Translations under genes and position numbers: made by a program
Assembly: GCF_030936135.1 (NCBI RefSeq)
Contig: NC_082594.1
Location: 128,936,668-129,000,667, forward strand
Source of the DNA: Gavia stellata
Lineage: Eukaryota > Chordata > Aves > Gaviiformes > Gaviidae
Direction: 5' to 3'
DNA length: 64,000 nucleotides
Shown: positions 35,001 to 45,500 of the stretch, one piece after another
Position numbering within the stretch: the first letter of the stretch is position 1
Layout: every line of letters begins with the position of its first letter
The notes under the pieces: generated by a model
Told to the model about the DNA's origin: nothing
Database searches by the model: none
Seen by the model: only the letters and a program-made list of their open reading frames with translations

Positions 35001-36708
35001 TCAGAGTTCACACGCCTGCATTTGAGCAGGGAAGATTTCCTTGCTTTTTGGACTGCCCTCTGACTTGTGATGTCTCTTAGCCAGCAATAACTAAGGGCTT
35101 TTCGAAAATCTCTGGAGCTTGCAGCATGAAGATCCATGAGCCAGGCAGTGGCCTCTACTGCTTTCAAATGAGTAGAGGACCTGTGTCATTCTCAGGTTTG
35201 GCAGACTGTGGAGTGTTGTATTGCAGACCATATGTAGCCAAACATCGCCGGTGAGGCAGTTTTATGTGGCCCCTGGGCATGCTGGTTGGTCAACAGGTTT
35301 GGTAGGTACAGAGCTTCAGGTTGACCTCTTGAGCCTGTGATTTTCAAGTACAGAGCTGTACGGCTTCAGATGTATTGGGCTGGCCTCCAACAACCTGTCT
35401 GGGAATAAAAATGGCTTCTGACCTTCAAAATAATGGCCATCCTTATTCACGCTGTCATGCAAAAATACTTATTGTGTTCTGCTGCTGGTATCACGGTGAG
35501 AGCACTGGAGATCTCTCCATGCCTAACCCTCAAACTGCTGCAGAAATGGGGGTAGGAAATTCTGGTTTTCCCTCTGTCACTGTTGGAAGTCCTGACTAAC
35601 CTAAAAGGGCAGCTGCTGAGGAGGCTAAAGGTGGCATTGTTAGAGAGGTCCCACAATGGTCTGTTCCTCAAGAAACTCCCCTTCATTGACAGATGTGTCT
35701 GCTCTTGTTTTCCAACAGCTTCTTTGAAGAATCCCAGAGTCAGTAACCCCAGGAAGAGAAGGCACTAGTGCAGGTACTTCAGCAGAAGAGGGGTGTTCAA
35801 GCTGCTTTTCCTGTTGTCTGCTCAAGTTGGGCCCACTTCAGCTTTTCTTTCACAGCTTGTATTTTCTTAACCACTCATCAAACGCAGCTGTCTCAGGGCT
35901 GGGGGTTTTTTCCCTCCCCATGCACACATGCACTCCATCCCTTTGAAAGAAGGGCTTCGTTGGTGCTGGCATCTGGGCTTGTTTCTCCAAGAGGTCTCAC
36001 ACCTCTGACTACTGCCTTTATGCTGCTCTCTCTGGAAGGGGATGAATTTGACACGGGGCACCTGGCCCCAGCCTGCAGGATATAGCGCTCTCAGGAATTT
36101 GGTGGGAATGCTACTTGGCCCAGTTCCCGTGAGCCAGCTGCAGCCTGAGCAGCTCCCTCCCTCACTCCCTTGCACCTGACTGGGAACGGGGGGCCCAGCT
36201 CCAGTTCCCAGCATGGGGGGAGATGGGGCTACCCTTAGCAAGGTGCTGCCAAGCGATGAGCCGTAGGTATGTGTGTGGGATACAGCTAAAGCGTCGTGGT
36301 TGCCAGTTTGGTCCCATGGCAGTGCTGGCTGAGATGAAAGGTCCAGCGGGGTGGATAGCATACTCTGGGGTAAAGCTGGGTCCTTTGGAAGAGGAGTGAG
36401 ATGAGGGTACTGAACTGAGTTTGCATGGGTACTGTTGTGATGATGAAAACCCTACCCAAAAGGGAGCCGAAGACACCAGCTGCCCCCAGAGTAGTCCCAA
36501 TCTTCTGTAGCTCAAGTATCAGGGAGAGTTTGAGTTACCAGGTTCACACCTGGGGAAGTTTCTCCTCTGAAACTACTATGAAGCAAGGGGTGGTAGGTGT
36601 ACAGACAGGCTGGCAGGTTCTGTCTATCCTTCTCCTCAGGGATAATTTCTATTTCTGAGTGTAGCCTGTTGTACTGGTCTAACAAAAGACTGTCTTTGTT
36701 ATTCCCAG
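29061..36708. other. noncoding stretch upstream of UPK1B
   Basis: No coding exon was recognised. A homeobox-type patch at about 31790-31910 (GGTAATTATGCC, CTTAATTAGTC) and AT-rich DNA to 32250 resemble conserved noncoding DNA. A 15-base A run lies at 32318-32332. GC-richer DNA at 32380-32660 includes a donor-like CCGG/GTGAGT at 32562. A TTTTCCAACAG acceptor-like and GTGCAG/GTACTT donor-like pair bounds 35719-35773. UPK1B has an upstream noncoding exon in mammals; none of these can be assigned to it with confidence. Confidence 0.4.
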
Positions 36709-36727
36709 GTTACATGAAGAATTAAAG
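36709..36727 (+). other. UPK1B: UPK1B 5' UTR part of the first coding exon
   Basis: A TTTGTTATTCCCAG acceptor ends at 36708, so the 19 bases before the ATG are a spliced 5' UTR segment and at least one noncoding exon must lie upstream. The ATG follows GAATTAAAG, a weak initiation context apart from the purine at -3. Confidence 0.75.
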
Positions 36728-36796
36728 ATGGCAAAAAGTGATGATGGCATATGCATCTTGCAGGGTCTATTAGTCTTTGGGAATGTGGTCATTGGG
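36728..36796 (+). CDS. UPK1B: UPK1B coding exon 1
   Basis: 23 codons, MAKSDDGICILQGLLVFGNV plus VIG, ending at GGG/GTAAGT. It encodes the cytoplasmic N-terminus and first half of membrane segment 1. The MAK start and QGLL-FGNV-IG match the human protein. Confidence 0.93.
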
Positions 36797-39700
36797 GTAA
36801 GTGAAGTGGGACAAGTATGGGTGGAGGCTTCCTTCCAGTATGACACTTCTTAAAACAGCAGTTCCCAACCATGAAATCCCTCTTCACCTGTAAAGTCCAC
36901 ATATAAATAGACCAGTAAAGGGTGAGAGGAGGGGTAAAGGAGAGCTGTGCTAGCTGATCGGTTGGGTGGGGAGGGGACAGCAAGGGACAGCAGGGGCTGA
37001 TCCACAAGACCAACATGAGTTCTAGGGGAAGAGCCCTTGCTGCTGACCAACATCTTTCCAGCCACCTCCCTCCATATAGTGATGGGAAAGGTTCTGTTAA
37101 TTCTTTCTTAATATCTTCAAGTCCTAGGCCTGACCTCTCAGGTCTAGGCTGGGTGAGTTTTGCCTGCAATTTTTCTGTGAAGGCACAATACAGGAGTTTG
37201 TAGAGTTGAGCAGAGGAGGAGTTGAGTAGCTCCTGTTTGGCAGGAGGCTGAATGAAAGGAAAGCAGTCTCCATCTTTTTCTGTCTCTGCTATTTCTTTGG
37301 GGAAGATTGATCTAATTGTTTTCCCAAACTTCTCAGATGTGCGGCATTGCCCTGACAGCAGAATGCATCTTCTTTGTGTCCGATCCCCATGGTCTCTACC
37401 CTTTGCTGGAAGCCACAGAAAATGATGACATCTATGCTGCCGCTTGGATTGGCATCTTTGTTGGCTTTGCACTCTTTGCTCTGTCTATCCTTGGCATCGT
37501 TGGAGTCATTAAGTCCAACAGGACCTTGCTGCTGGTGGTAAGTATAGCAAAGTTTGTCCACCCATTGCTGCCAAACTGAAAAAAAAAAAGCTGCTTTAGT
37601 TTCCCTGCTCACCCTGGTAATCACCCACTGAGCAAAGACAGCTTTTATTAGTGATGAGGAGCCAAAGGTTCTTCTTGACCATGGCTGTGGTCTCCCACAA
37701 GGTGAATCCTGTGGGGACACATGCATGAGACGCTCCTGAACCAGGTTGAGGGAATTAATGGTGATAGCCACAGTGGAGGTTTAAGCTGACTTGCCTGACC
37801 CTGACCTTACTCTGAAGCAATGCAGAAGCACTTGTGCAATCAGATATAACTGGGATGTGGTTTAGATCTTTGTTTCTCCCCACCCCTTACTGCATTTCAG
37901 CTGTCATGTACAATTCAGTTTAGGAGCTGATAAATAATGGCTTCTGTACAAGGCATTAGTATGTGTTAGTATACCAAATATGGGTGCAATTGAGAACACT
38001 AGACATCTGCAGGCAGGCAGAAATTACAGGGGTGGGGACAGAGAGCTTTGGATAAGCCAAGGACAATGATAAGATCTGAAGAAATCTCTGTATGATTTCT
38101 TACTTAGTCCTTCAGGTTGACCGTGGTGAAACTTAATTGGCGATTGCGTAAAAGATGAGTTGAACTGAAAACTCTGGAATTGGCTCTCTCTTGGATTAAT
38201 ATGGGATGGCAGGGTGTCTGTTTTAAGACACTTAGAGGTCTGAACTCTTGTGCCAGGGAATTTGCCAGCAAACAGCTGATGAAAGAGAATTCCCTTAACT
38301 GAATTTTGGTGTCTTGGCTGAAACCCAAGGCTGAGGTATAGGACAGAAGAGACTGTACAAGGGGCAGAAGCTGGGGGAAGAAGAAAACAAATGCGTTGAA
38401 TCTGAGAAGAACATTATAAAATGTGGGAGGAGAAATAGAGGCACAAGAACTGCGAAGGGAATATGGGAAAGGTTAAAGGGGTTGTGCCGAGAAGGGAAGA
38501 GAAACAGTGAAATAAACTACGAGAGGTGATCCTCAGGATCTGCTTTCATGAAGGATCTTTGCTCACAAAGTAGGAGTACTAAGGAAATCTGACAATTCAA
38601 AATCAGGAGGATCTGAACGACACCCTAAATTGCACCTTCTGTTTCCCCAAAGTACCAGCTCTCCTGCTAGGAGTGAACAGCTTCTTGCTGAGAAATTTAG
38701 AGCTGGCAAGTGGAAGTGGAAGGAGGAGACATGGAACAAGCATAAGTTGCCAATGAGATGCAACAAAGGAAAGGGCAAATGTTATTTTAGGACATATCAG
38801 GCTAAGTCTTTTCCATAGAGGCAGGGTGGTATTAATGCCATGATGTTCTGACGAAATCTTGTCTGTGAGATGGAGAACAATTCCAGTCATACACCTTCAA
38901 GAAAGCAGATTGCAAACTGAAACAAGCACAGGGAAGGGCTACATGAATGTTCAGGGAAATGGAGAGGACTGAGGAGACCAAGAGAGCCTGGCCTTCTTTG
39001 CCCTGAGCAGGGTTTTGGGCTTAATCTTGAAAAATACAGAACCGGAAGAAACTGCTTAACTGTTTCTTCAAGAGCTAACTCTGCTGTCTTTCTCCCACAG
39101 TATATTATTCTGATGCTGATCACTTACGCATTTGAAATGGCTTCTTGCATCACGGCAGCGACTCACCGAGACTTTGTGAGTATTGCTGTCCTCATGTATT
39201 CTTGTAACCACACTGGGAAATGTTGCACTCATGGGGCACGTGGCTGCCCTGTTCAGCGTAGTAAATGGCCTGTGTGGTGGTACAGTGTAAACTCAAAGGA
39301 CTACTGCTGAGTTAGAATAAGACCCCAAAAGGAAAGTCTCCAACATCATCATTCCAATCAAGGAAACGACTTTGTTCTCTTTAACATAGTTTTGGTATTT
39401 TTAACATTTTACAATGTTTACAACCTTGTAGTTAAGGAAATAATAGCATGGGTTAGCTGAATCATCAATACAGTGTTTAGTCTTTCACCTACAGACTGAT
39501 TAATCTATCATACATGCAGAAGACAAATCTTCAGCATTGCCCCAGGCAGTGTTACTAGTGAGGGAAAGACTACATGGGTTATTGGAAATATTGGCAGGGG
39601 GAGAAATTAACTTGTGGTGCTTTAGTTCCAAGCAAGATATCAAATGTAACCTATAGCGTCTGCTCATCTCCTGTGATCTGACATCCGGTAGGGCCTGCTT

Positions 39701-42062
39701 AAAAGTCATGCTCAAGTTCTACATCTTTGTTGCTCCTGCTCCTCAAATCCTGCTCTTTAGTCTCCTGTGTCTCCTAAAACTGGGGGAGATGCAGCATTCT
39801 TGTTCTCTAGCAGGACACTGAAACAAGCAAACAAACCCACCCAAATAACCTTATATTTGCTTTACATGGCCACTTATTTACACAGTTTCTGCATTCTTCT
39901 GTTTTGTTTTTTTTTTTTTCTGTAGCTCACTCCAAATCTCTTCCTGAAGCAAATGCTGGAGAGTTATAAGAAGACAGAGACAGTAAATAACAATGACAAA
40001 TGGATGACTGAAGGGGTCACAAAGACATGGGATAAACTCATGTTTCAGGTAATAACAACACTGAAAACTCTCACTAATTACTATATGCTCTGCAGCCCTG
40101 GAATTTCAAGTCCTCCTTGGGGCCACTTGGTAATAAAGAGGACGGCATCTGCCTTGAACCTTAGAGAAAGTCCTGCCACACTCCCTGTTTTGCTCGTTTA
40201 TCAAACGGCAGACTGTCAAAGGCAGGCACTTCAAAAATCTCTCCCATAAATCTGTGGTTAATGCCTAACCAGCCACGTGCAGCGCTGTGACCTGGGCCCG
40301 TAAAGACCATTCCCTTCTCTCGCCCCACAGAACCAGTGCTGCGGGGTGCAGGGCCCCTCCGACTGGCAAGAGTACATGTCCGCCTTCCGTTTAACACACA
40401 GCGACGCTGACTTCCCTTGGCCCCACAATTGCTGTGTCGTGGATGCCCAAGGGTCTCCCATCAACCTTGATGGCTGCAAGCTTGGAGTCCCCGGCTACTA
40501 TCACAGCAACGTAAGATCCTCTGCACCTTTTCTGGTTAACATATGTTGGTCAAAAGTGCCTTGATGGAAGAGAAGGAAACAGTGAATAGCCTTCCTTCTC
40601 CACTGTAAGCTACAGGTGCTCAAAAGCTTTCTGGAGGAGAAGCAATGCCTGTAGGGTCCTGGCCATGTTGCTGAACACAGGATAGGTTGCAATAAAGGCT
40701 TTCCTGATGGAGAGAGAACTATCAAGAAAACTCTCCCAATGCCACCAGTAAGAAGCGACATCTCCAACATGTAGAGGGACAGTAGCTAAATCAAACTTAG
40801 CCCAAAGATGAGTTCAGACAATATGAGTGAGCAAGTCAGCAGTTCTCCTCCTCAAGGTAGAACTTTTCAGTTCTTCTTCAGACCAGCTTGTCCTTTTCAA
40901 ACAGATTACTGGGTCATAAGCATCAACTTCTGCGCTAGCAAACATTTCTAGAAGGCGTTCAAGCTTCCAAATTTGCCTGCAGTTTCTTGATTTTGGAGGT
41001 CAACTCTGTGTTGGCTGTGTTTGGTTATATATGTACACTTGGCAATTGGATGTTGCCCTTGAAGTTTCTGAGATGGGTCTAATTTGTATTTGGAGCTAGA
41101 AACAGGTAAGCTGTCTGCAAGTTGTCAATAAGCAGTGTAGCTCTGGCTTGTGTTCTTGAGATTCTGTGAGCTACACAAATTGCAATAAGAGAGAAGCATG
41201 CAACCTCAGTCTCTCTCAGAGGTGGATAAGTGTGTCACCTTGCAGTACAAGCTCAAAGCTGGTGTTGATCCATTCACGGTTGTCTTACAGGGTTGTTATG
41301 ACGCTATTTCTGGGCCAATGAACACACATGCCTGGGGTGTTGCCTGGTTTGGTTTTGCCATCCTCTGCTGGACCGTGAGTACTTAATATTTGCCTTTATT
41401 TCCTTTTCTCTTTTCTTGCTATTCCACACCCAGTTGGGTGGAGGTGGATGACAGGACTGACGCATTTAAAATGTCTGTAGATGATAGTTATTCATTCATC
41501 ACCAATCTGCCTGTAGCCTGTTCCACTAACAGGGCTACATTTACAAGTTGCCCTCCATTCTGGCTTCCACAGGCAAGGAGCTAGATGGCTTTCCAGCCTG
41601 CTGTGACCTGCTGCCATCTCAGCGATACAACACAGCAAACACAGCTTGCAGACACTTGTTTGTGAAGGGTATTGGATCATCTAAACAGTAATCATGACAG
41701 ATAATTCAGTTTCTAGTTCAAAGACTTTGTATGAGTGTTTTAAGTACTCAGGGTTCAGCAGCTTCGTGACAGATAATCCCCAGTGAGCTGAGTGATTCAG
41801 TCAAATAGTTATGGCTGCATATATCTTCTCTCTTCACTGTGAAGCTTCTGGGCAGATAAAAAGCTTTAAGCTTCCTCTGCCTGAATGGACTTTGCTTATC
41901 AATAATTTCTGTTGCGCTCTCATACCTAATGGTATGGACTAAATGGCACTGGGGGACAGGTGGGGAGAAGGAAATGGGAAGCGGAGAAACTTATCAGTCT
42001 TGTTGTTTCAGTTCTGCGTCCTCCTTGGTACCATGTTCTACTGGAGCAGAATTGAATACTGA
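36728..42062 (+). CDS. UPK1B: UPK1B, uroplakin-1b tetraspanin (seven coding exons, complete)
   Basis: Exons 36728-36796, 37337-37537, 39101-39175, 39926-40048, 40331-40510, 41291-41374 and 42012-42062 give 260 codons, the same length as human UPK1B. All coding introns are GT-AG and phase 0. Four membrane segments fall at about residues 14-37, 59-81, 91-110 and 230-254. The large extracellular loop carries CCG at 159-161, CC at 190-191, C205 and C218, the six-cysteine tetraspanin pattern. Segments such as GIALTAECIFFVSD, GPSDW, CKLGVPG and HAWGVAWFGFAILCW match mammalian UPK1B closely. UPK1B pairs with UPK3 proteins and builds urothelial plaques at the apical membrane. The human Asn131 sequon is absent here (Lys131-Thr-Glu). 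The gene is intact, with no frameshift or stop. TEX55 lies upstream on the same strand; ARHGAP31 lies downstream and convergent. Confidence 0.97.
37337..37537 (+). CDS. UPK1B: UPK1B coding exon 2
   Basis: 67 codons (residues 24-90) after an ACTTCTCAG acceptor, ending GTG/GTAAGT. It carries the rest of membrane segment 1, the small extracellular loop (PLLEATENDDIY) and membrane segment 2. An in-frame ATG at its first codon is Met24, not the start; human has Cys there. Confidence 0.97.
39101..39175 (+). CDS. UPK1B: UPK1B coding exon 3
   Basis: 25 codons (residues 91-115) after a TTTCTCCCACAG acceptor, ending TTT/GTGAGT. Encodes membrane segment 3 and the conserved ASCITAATHRDF. Confidence 0.96.
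39926..40048 (+). CDS. UPK1B: UPK1B coding exon 4
   Basis: 41 codons (residues 116-156) after a long T tract and CTGTAG acceptor, ending CAG/GTAATA. First part of the large extracellular loop. The human Asn-Asn-Ser sequon at residues 131-133 is replaced by Lys-Thr-Glu. Confidence 0.96.
40331..40510 (+). CDS. UPK1B: UPK1B coding exon 5
   Basis: 60 codons (residues 157-216) after a CGCCCCACAG acceptor, ending AAC/GTAAGA. Holds the tetraspanin CCG motif, GPSDW, the PWPHNCC cysteine pair and CKLGVPGYYH of the large loop. Confidence 0.97.
41291..41374 (+). CDS. UPK1B: UPK1B coding exon 6
   Basis: 28 codons (residues 217-244) after a TTGTCTTACAG acceptor, ending ACC/GTGAGT. Includes the last loop cysteine (GCYD), the ISGPMN motif and most of membrane segment 4. 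Confidence 0.97.
42012..42062 (+). CDS. UPK1B: UPK1B terminal coding exon
   Basis: 16 codons plus TGA after a TTGTTTCAG acceptor. Encodes FCVLLGTMFYWSRIEY, the end of membrane segment 4 and the short cytoplasmic tail, nearly identical to human. Confidence 0.96.
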   Translation, partial: FCVLLGTMFYWSRIEY

Positions 42063-42520
42063 AGGCCCAGTGTCCTCAGCGCTGTCCTGAAGCACTGTGT
42101 GAAACTGCATTCGTTCGTCTCCTGCTCCATTCTCCTTCTGCCATGGAGGATTTGAAGTTTTCCCACTACCTCTCCCATATATACTTTTGCCTCTCCAAAA
42201 ACTTGACACACAGAACTGCTGACTCCAGGAAAGAATCTTCTTGTCCCTTCTTTGCCCCTTGTTCTGCATCCTTAATGCCTCCTGGCTGAGGCACAATTCT
42301 TCTTTCACTGTGCAAGAAATCCTTGGCGCATAAGATAAGAACTGATCTGATTTGTTCTGTGATGACATCAGAAAGGAAAATGTCCATATATGCTTGCTCC
42401 AGAAAAATCTCTCTCTAAAACTAGGTTGAACATAAATCATAATGCTAAAGGCACCAGCAAGGGCTATGTGAGCAAAACTGTAACCTCCTGTGGCCAATAA
42501 AGACAAATGCTGCAAGGGAG
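42063..42520 (+). other. UPK1B: UPK1B 3' UTR (approximate)
   Basis: From the stop codon to just past the first AATAAA. The extent is inferred from the poly(A) signal only. A minus-strand open frame across it (41994-42515) is a chance shadow. Confidence 0.6.
42496..42501 (+). terminator. UPK1B: UPK1B poly(A) signal candidate
   Basis: Canonical AATAAA in CCAATAAAGAC, 434 bases after the stop codon. A second AATAAA lies at 42673-42678 and could serve as an alternative. Confidence 0.6.
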
Positions 42521-45500
42521 AAGACTGTAGACCTCTCTAATATATTTTATCGTTGAACTTCTGTTCCTGGTCTCTGTCACCCCTTGCCTTAGAATAAGGC
42601 AGATTCTCTAAGAGTTTAAGTGTGTCAGCAGTAAAGACATATCAGACAAGAAGTCTGTTGCTAGTCAAGCCCAATAAAAGGCTAGCTCACTCCTCTGCAA
42701 TATGCTGCCTATATTGAAGCCTACCTCCTGTCACTGATGAAACTACTGCGTGCGCTCCTACCTTCAGAAGTGCCAGTCCAGAAAAAGCTCCTCTTGCTAA
42801 CAAGCGACTCCTTCAAAAAGCTGCTATGTACTTCACACAAGATATCACACATCTACGGGCTAGAATTTGTGCAGAATAGGAGGGGTCCTGTGCTGTAGTT
42901 GGCTTTGTGAAAGTGGCTGTCCCACGCCCCTAGATCACTATGGTTCTTCCTTCAGCTACCTGCATGTCACATCCCCTGTGTACTCCCCTTCCGCATCCCC
43001 AGGTCACGTAGGACAAATGGCAAATAATGGCAATAGGTAACTCTTGTGAAAAATGCAAGCAAGGAGCTAACTGAACCAAATCCAGTCCTTGCATCAGCAG
43101 TTACTGTTCTCAGTCAGTTCAATAGAGGATGTTTACTTTGGCCCAGACTGATCTGGTGTCTTTCCTAGTGAACACTTCAGCAGTTACATGTGTCATGTGA
43201 AATATGGTCCTGTATAGAGCGTTTTAAGGTGAAGCCTCTTCCAAAGGTGTACTGGTTGGTTCAGGTCCTGACACTTGTCAGCTGCCTTGATTCTTTGTTT
43301 TTGTATACTCACCAAAATACTAATTAAAAGGAAGTGGAAGTGAGATTTTTTTCTTGTTCAAGATTGTGTCTTTGGGAAGGAGAAATGATAAAGTTCTGTA
43401 TCTGGGACATCTGGGGCAGTGCAAAGGCAGGCTTTCAAGTCCTGTAACCCCGTCCTGAAGATCTGAGTGCAAAGCACCATGGATGCACGGTGCTACAGAA
43501 AATCTGCATCTGAATAGTCCCTTGCTAAAGTACTGACTGGGGGAGAGAAAGAAGGAGCTATGAGCATGAACATCTTGAAGGAGAAACAGGTCTCTGCAAC
43601 ATAGTGGGGTTTTGCTGTATGAGTGTGCCTTCAAAAATGAAAATCCCTATGGATCAGCCACTCTACTGGTTCAGTGGGATCGTGACTATCTTGGAGATCC
43701 TGAACTCTCAGCAATTTCCATAAAGAAATGAGTCTTCAGCAGTTTTTGGTGAGACTCGGGGACATGGATAGATCATAGGGACTGTGTATGAAAGTTGTCT
43801 GGGTTTGGTTTTTGATTATTTTTGTGTGTGTGCATATGTTGCTGAAAGCTACAATAATACCTAAATCTAAAGAAATATAAAGAGACTTCATGTCTGCCTA
43901 AGTTAGGCAGCAATAGCAAAGGGTTCTCTGCTACTTACTGTGAACTGAAATGCCTGCCAACTGCAACAGCAGAGAGGAGAGAAATGGGGGAGGAGGGACA
44001 GTGCAGGCACACAGCCTCTGTCCTTGCTTGGACAAACCCCTCTAATAACTCCTTGGTCATGGCAGCCTTTGTGGATAGCTGCACACCTGTGCAAAGGTCT
44101 CTTGCTCGAGTTATTTTTGAAACTCCTGTAACTATGCAAATGGGTGAAACAACTGGCTATGGGACTTTCTAGAGACTAGCGATGCCTTCTGCCTACAGAC
44201 GTGGGTGGAGATATGGCCTGTAGAAAACTTAAGGGCCACAGAAACAGGTAATTTCAAATAATATTTTCCTCTTCTGGTCTTTTGCTTCAGACCCAGAGGT
44301 CTCTTCCTTCCTGCTACATCTAAATGTGGTGTGGTTATAGCACTGCACTCAATATAGAGAAAATGCTGCAGGACTCTGCAGAAGAAGAGGAACTGAGGCT
44401 ACTTTGAATAGACTATTGCAGTAGTAACTGCTCCAACCGGTTGCAAATGATACCATTGACGTATTGCATAAACAGCAGCTTAAGCCAATTAAGTTTGGGT
44501 TCTTCAAATTTGCCTTCTGCTTCCTGAGCCTTTCCTTCACGTTGCACATTATAAGTTATGTTTTACAAAAATAAAAGCTGCAATGAACAAGTGATCTGGG
44601 CAATGGTGGATCTATGCAGAAGCATGCAACAATGCAACCAGAAAAACCCAGCTCTATCCGCCTGAACTAAGGAAGAAAAAGACTGGACTGGTGGCAGAAA
44701 GATGTTGAGCAGGCTTGTGAAAAATCCTGCACAGCTTTTTCTGGTTTTTCAGCTTCTGAAGGATGATTCCAATCTCTGCAAGCTCCCTACCTGGGATGCC
44801 AGGGGAGGGTGAGGAAGGGATGGAGTCCATGACAGGAATGGTGGTGAACTGGTTCACGTGTTGGCTGAAGCTTGTAAAGAAATCCAGTTCATTCTCAGCT
44901 GTTTAAATTGCTGCCTGAAGGTATGGATGTATGTGGTCTTCACTGCAGGCTATATGCACGGATGCATAAAAACTGCTGGACTAAGACAGGGTGAAGAAAA
45001 AAATTCTCCAGATGGAAGCTGTGCAGTTTGTTTGCAGATTTGCTGTGTATTCCTTCTCTGTAGGTGTGAATATTCACAGTTCTCTGCTGGCAAAAAAAAT
45101 CATGTTTCAATTCTTCAACAGATTTACCAACTGTATTTTTAGATTATTATTCTGTTGTAATATTCCCAGCTCTGAGAAATCTGAGTCTCGCTGAGAAACA
45201 TCCTCTGTTCATACTTGACAGAGCAGCCTGGCTTCCAAGCCAACAAGAATCCCAAACCCTCAGCTGCTCCCCTCCCGTACATACACAAACATAACCTGAT
45301 GTCTTTCATGTTCTTGAATGTTTGTGACTGGCAGCACTGAAGGTCTCTGTTCCTTCAGGCAATGGGGCAATGTGGGCTGCCTTTGGGTACTCCGTGACTT
45401 GCTCCCATTTTTCCAACAGGCTTTTCTGCCCCTTCCATCTTTCCCCTCACTACTTCTTCTTCTTCTGCATAAGATCTCTTTGCACAGACTCTCTCAGGCC

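Noticed and set aside
41994..42515. Minus-strand open frame of 173 codons over the UPK1B 3' end
   Set aside because: Antisense shadow of the last UPK1B exon and its 3' UTR.
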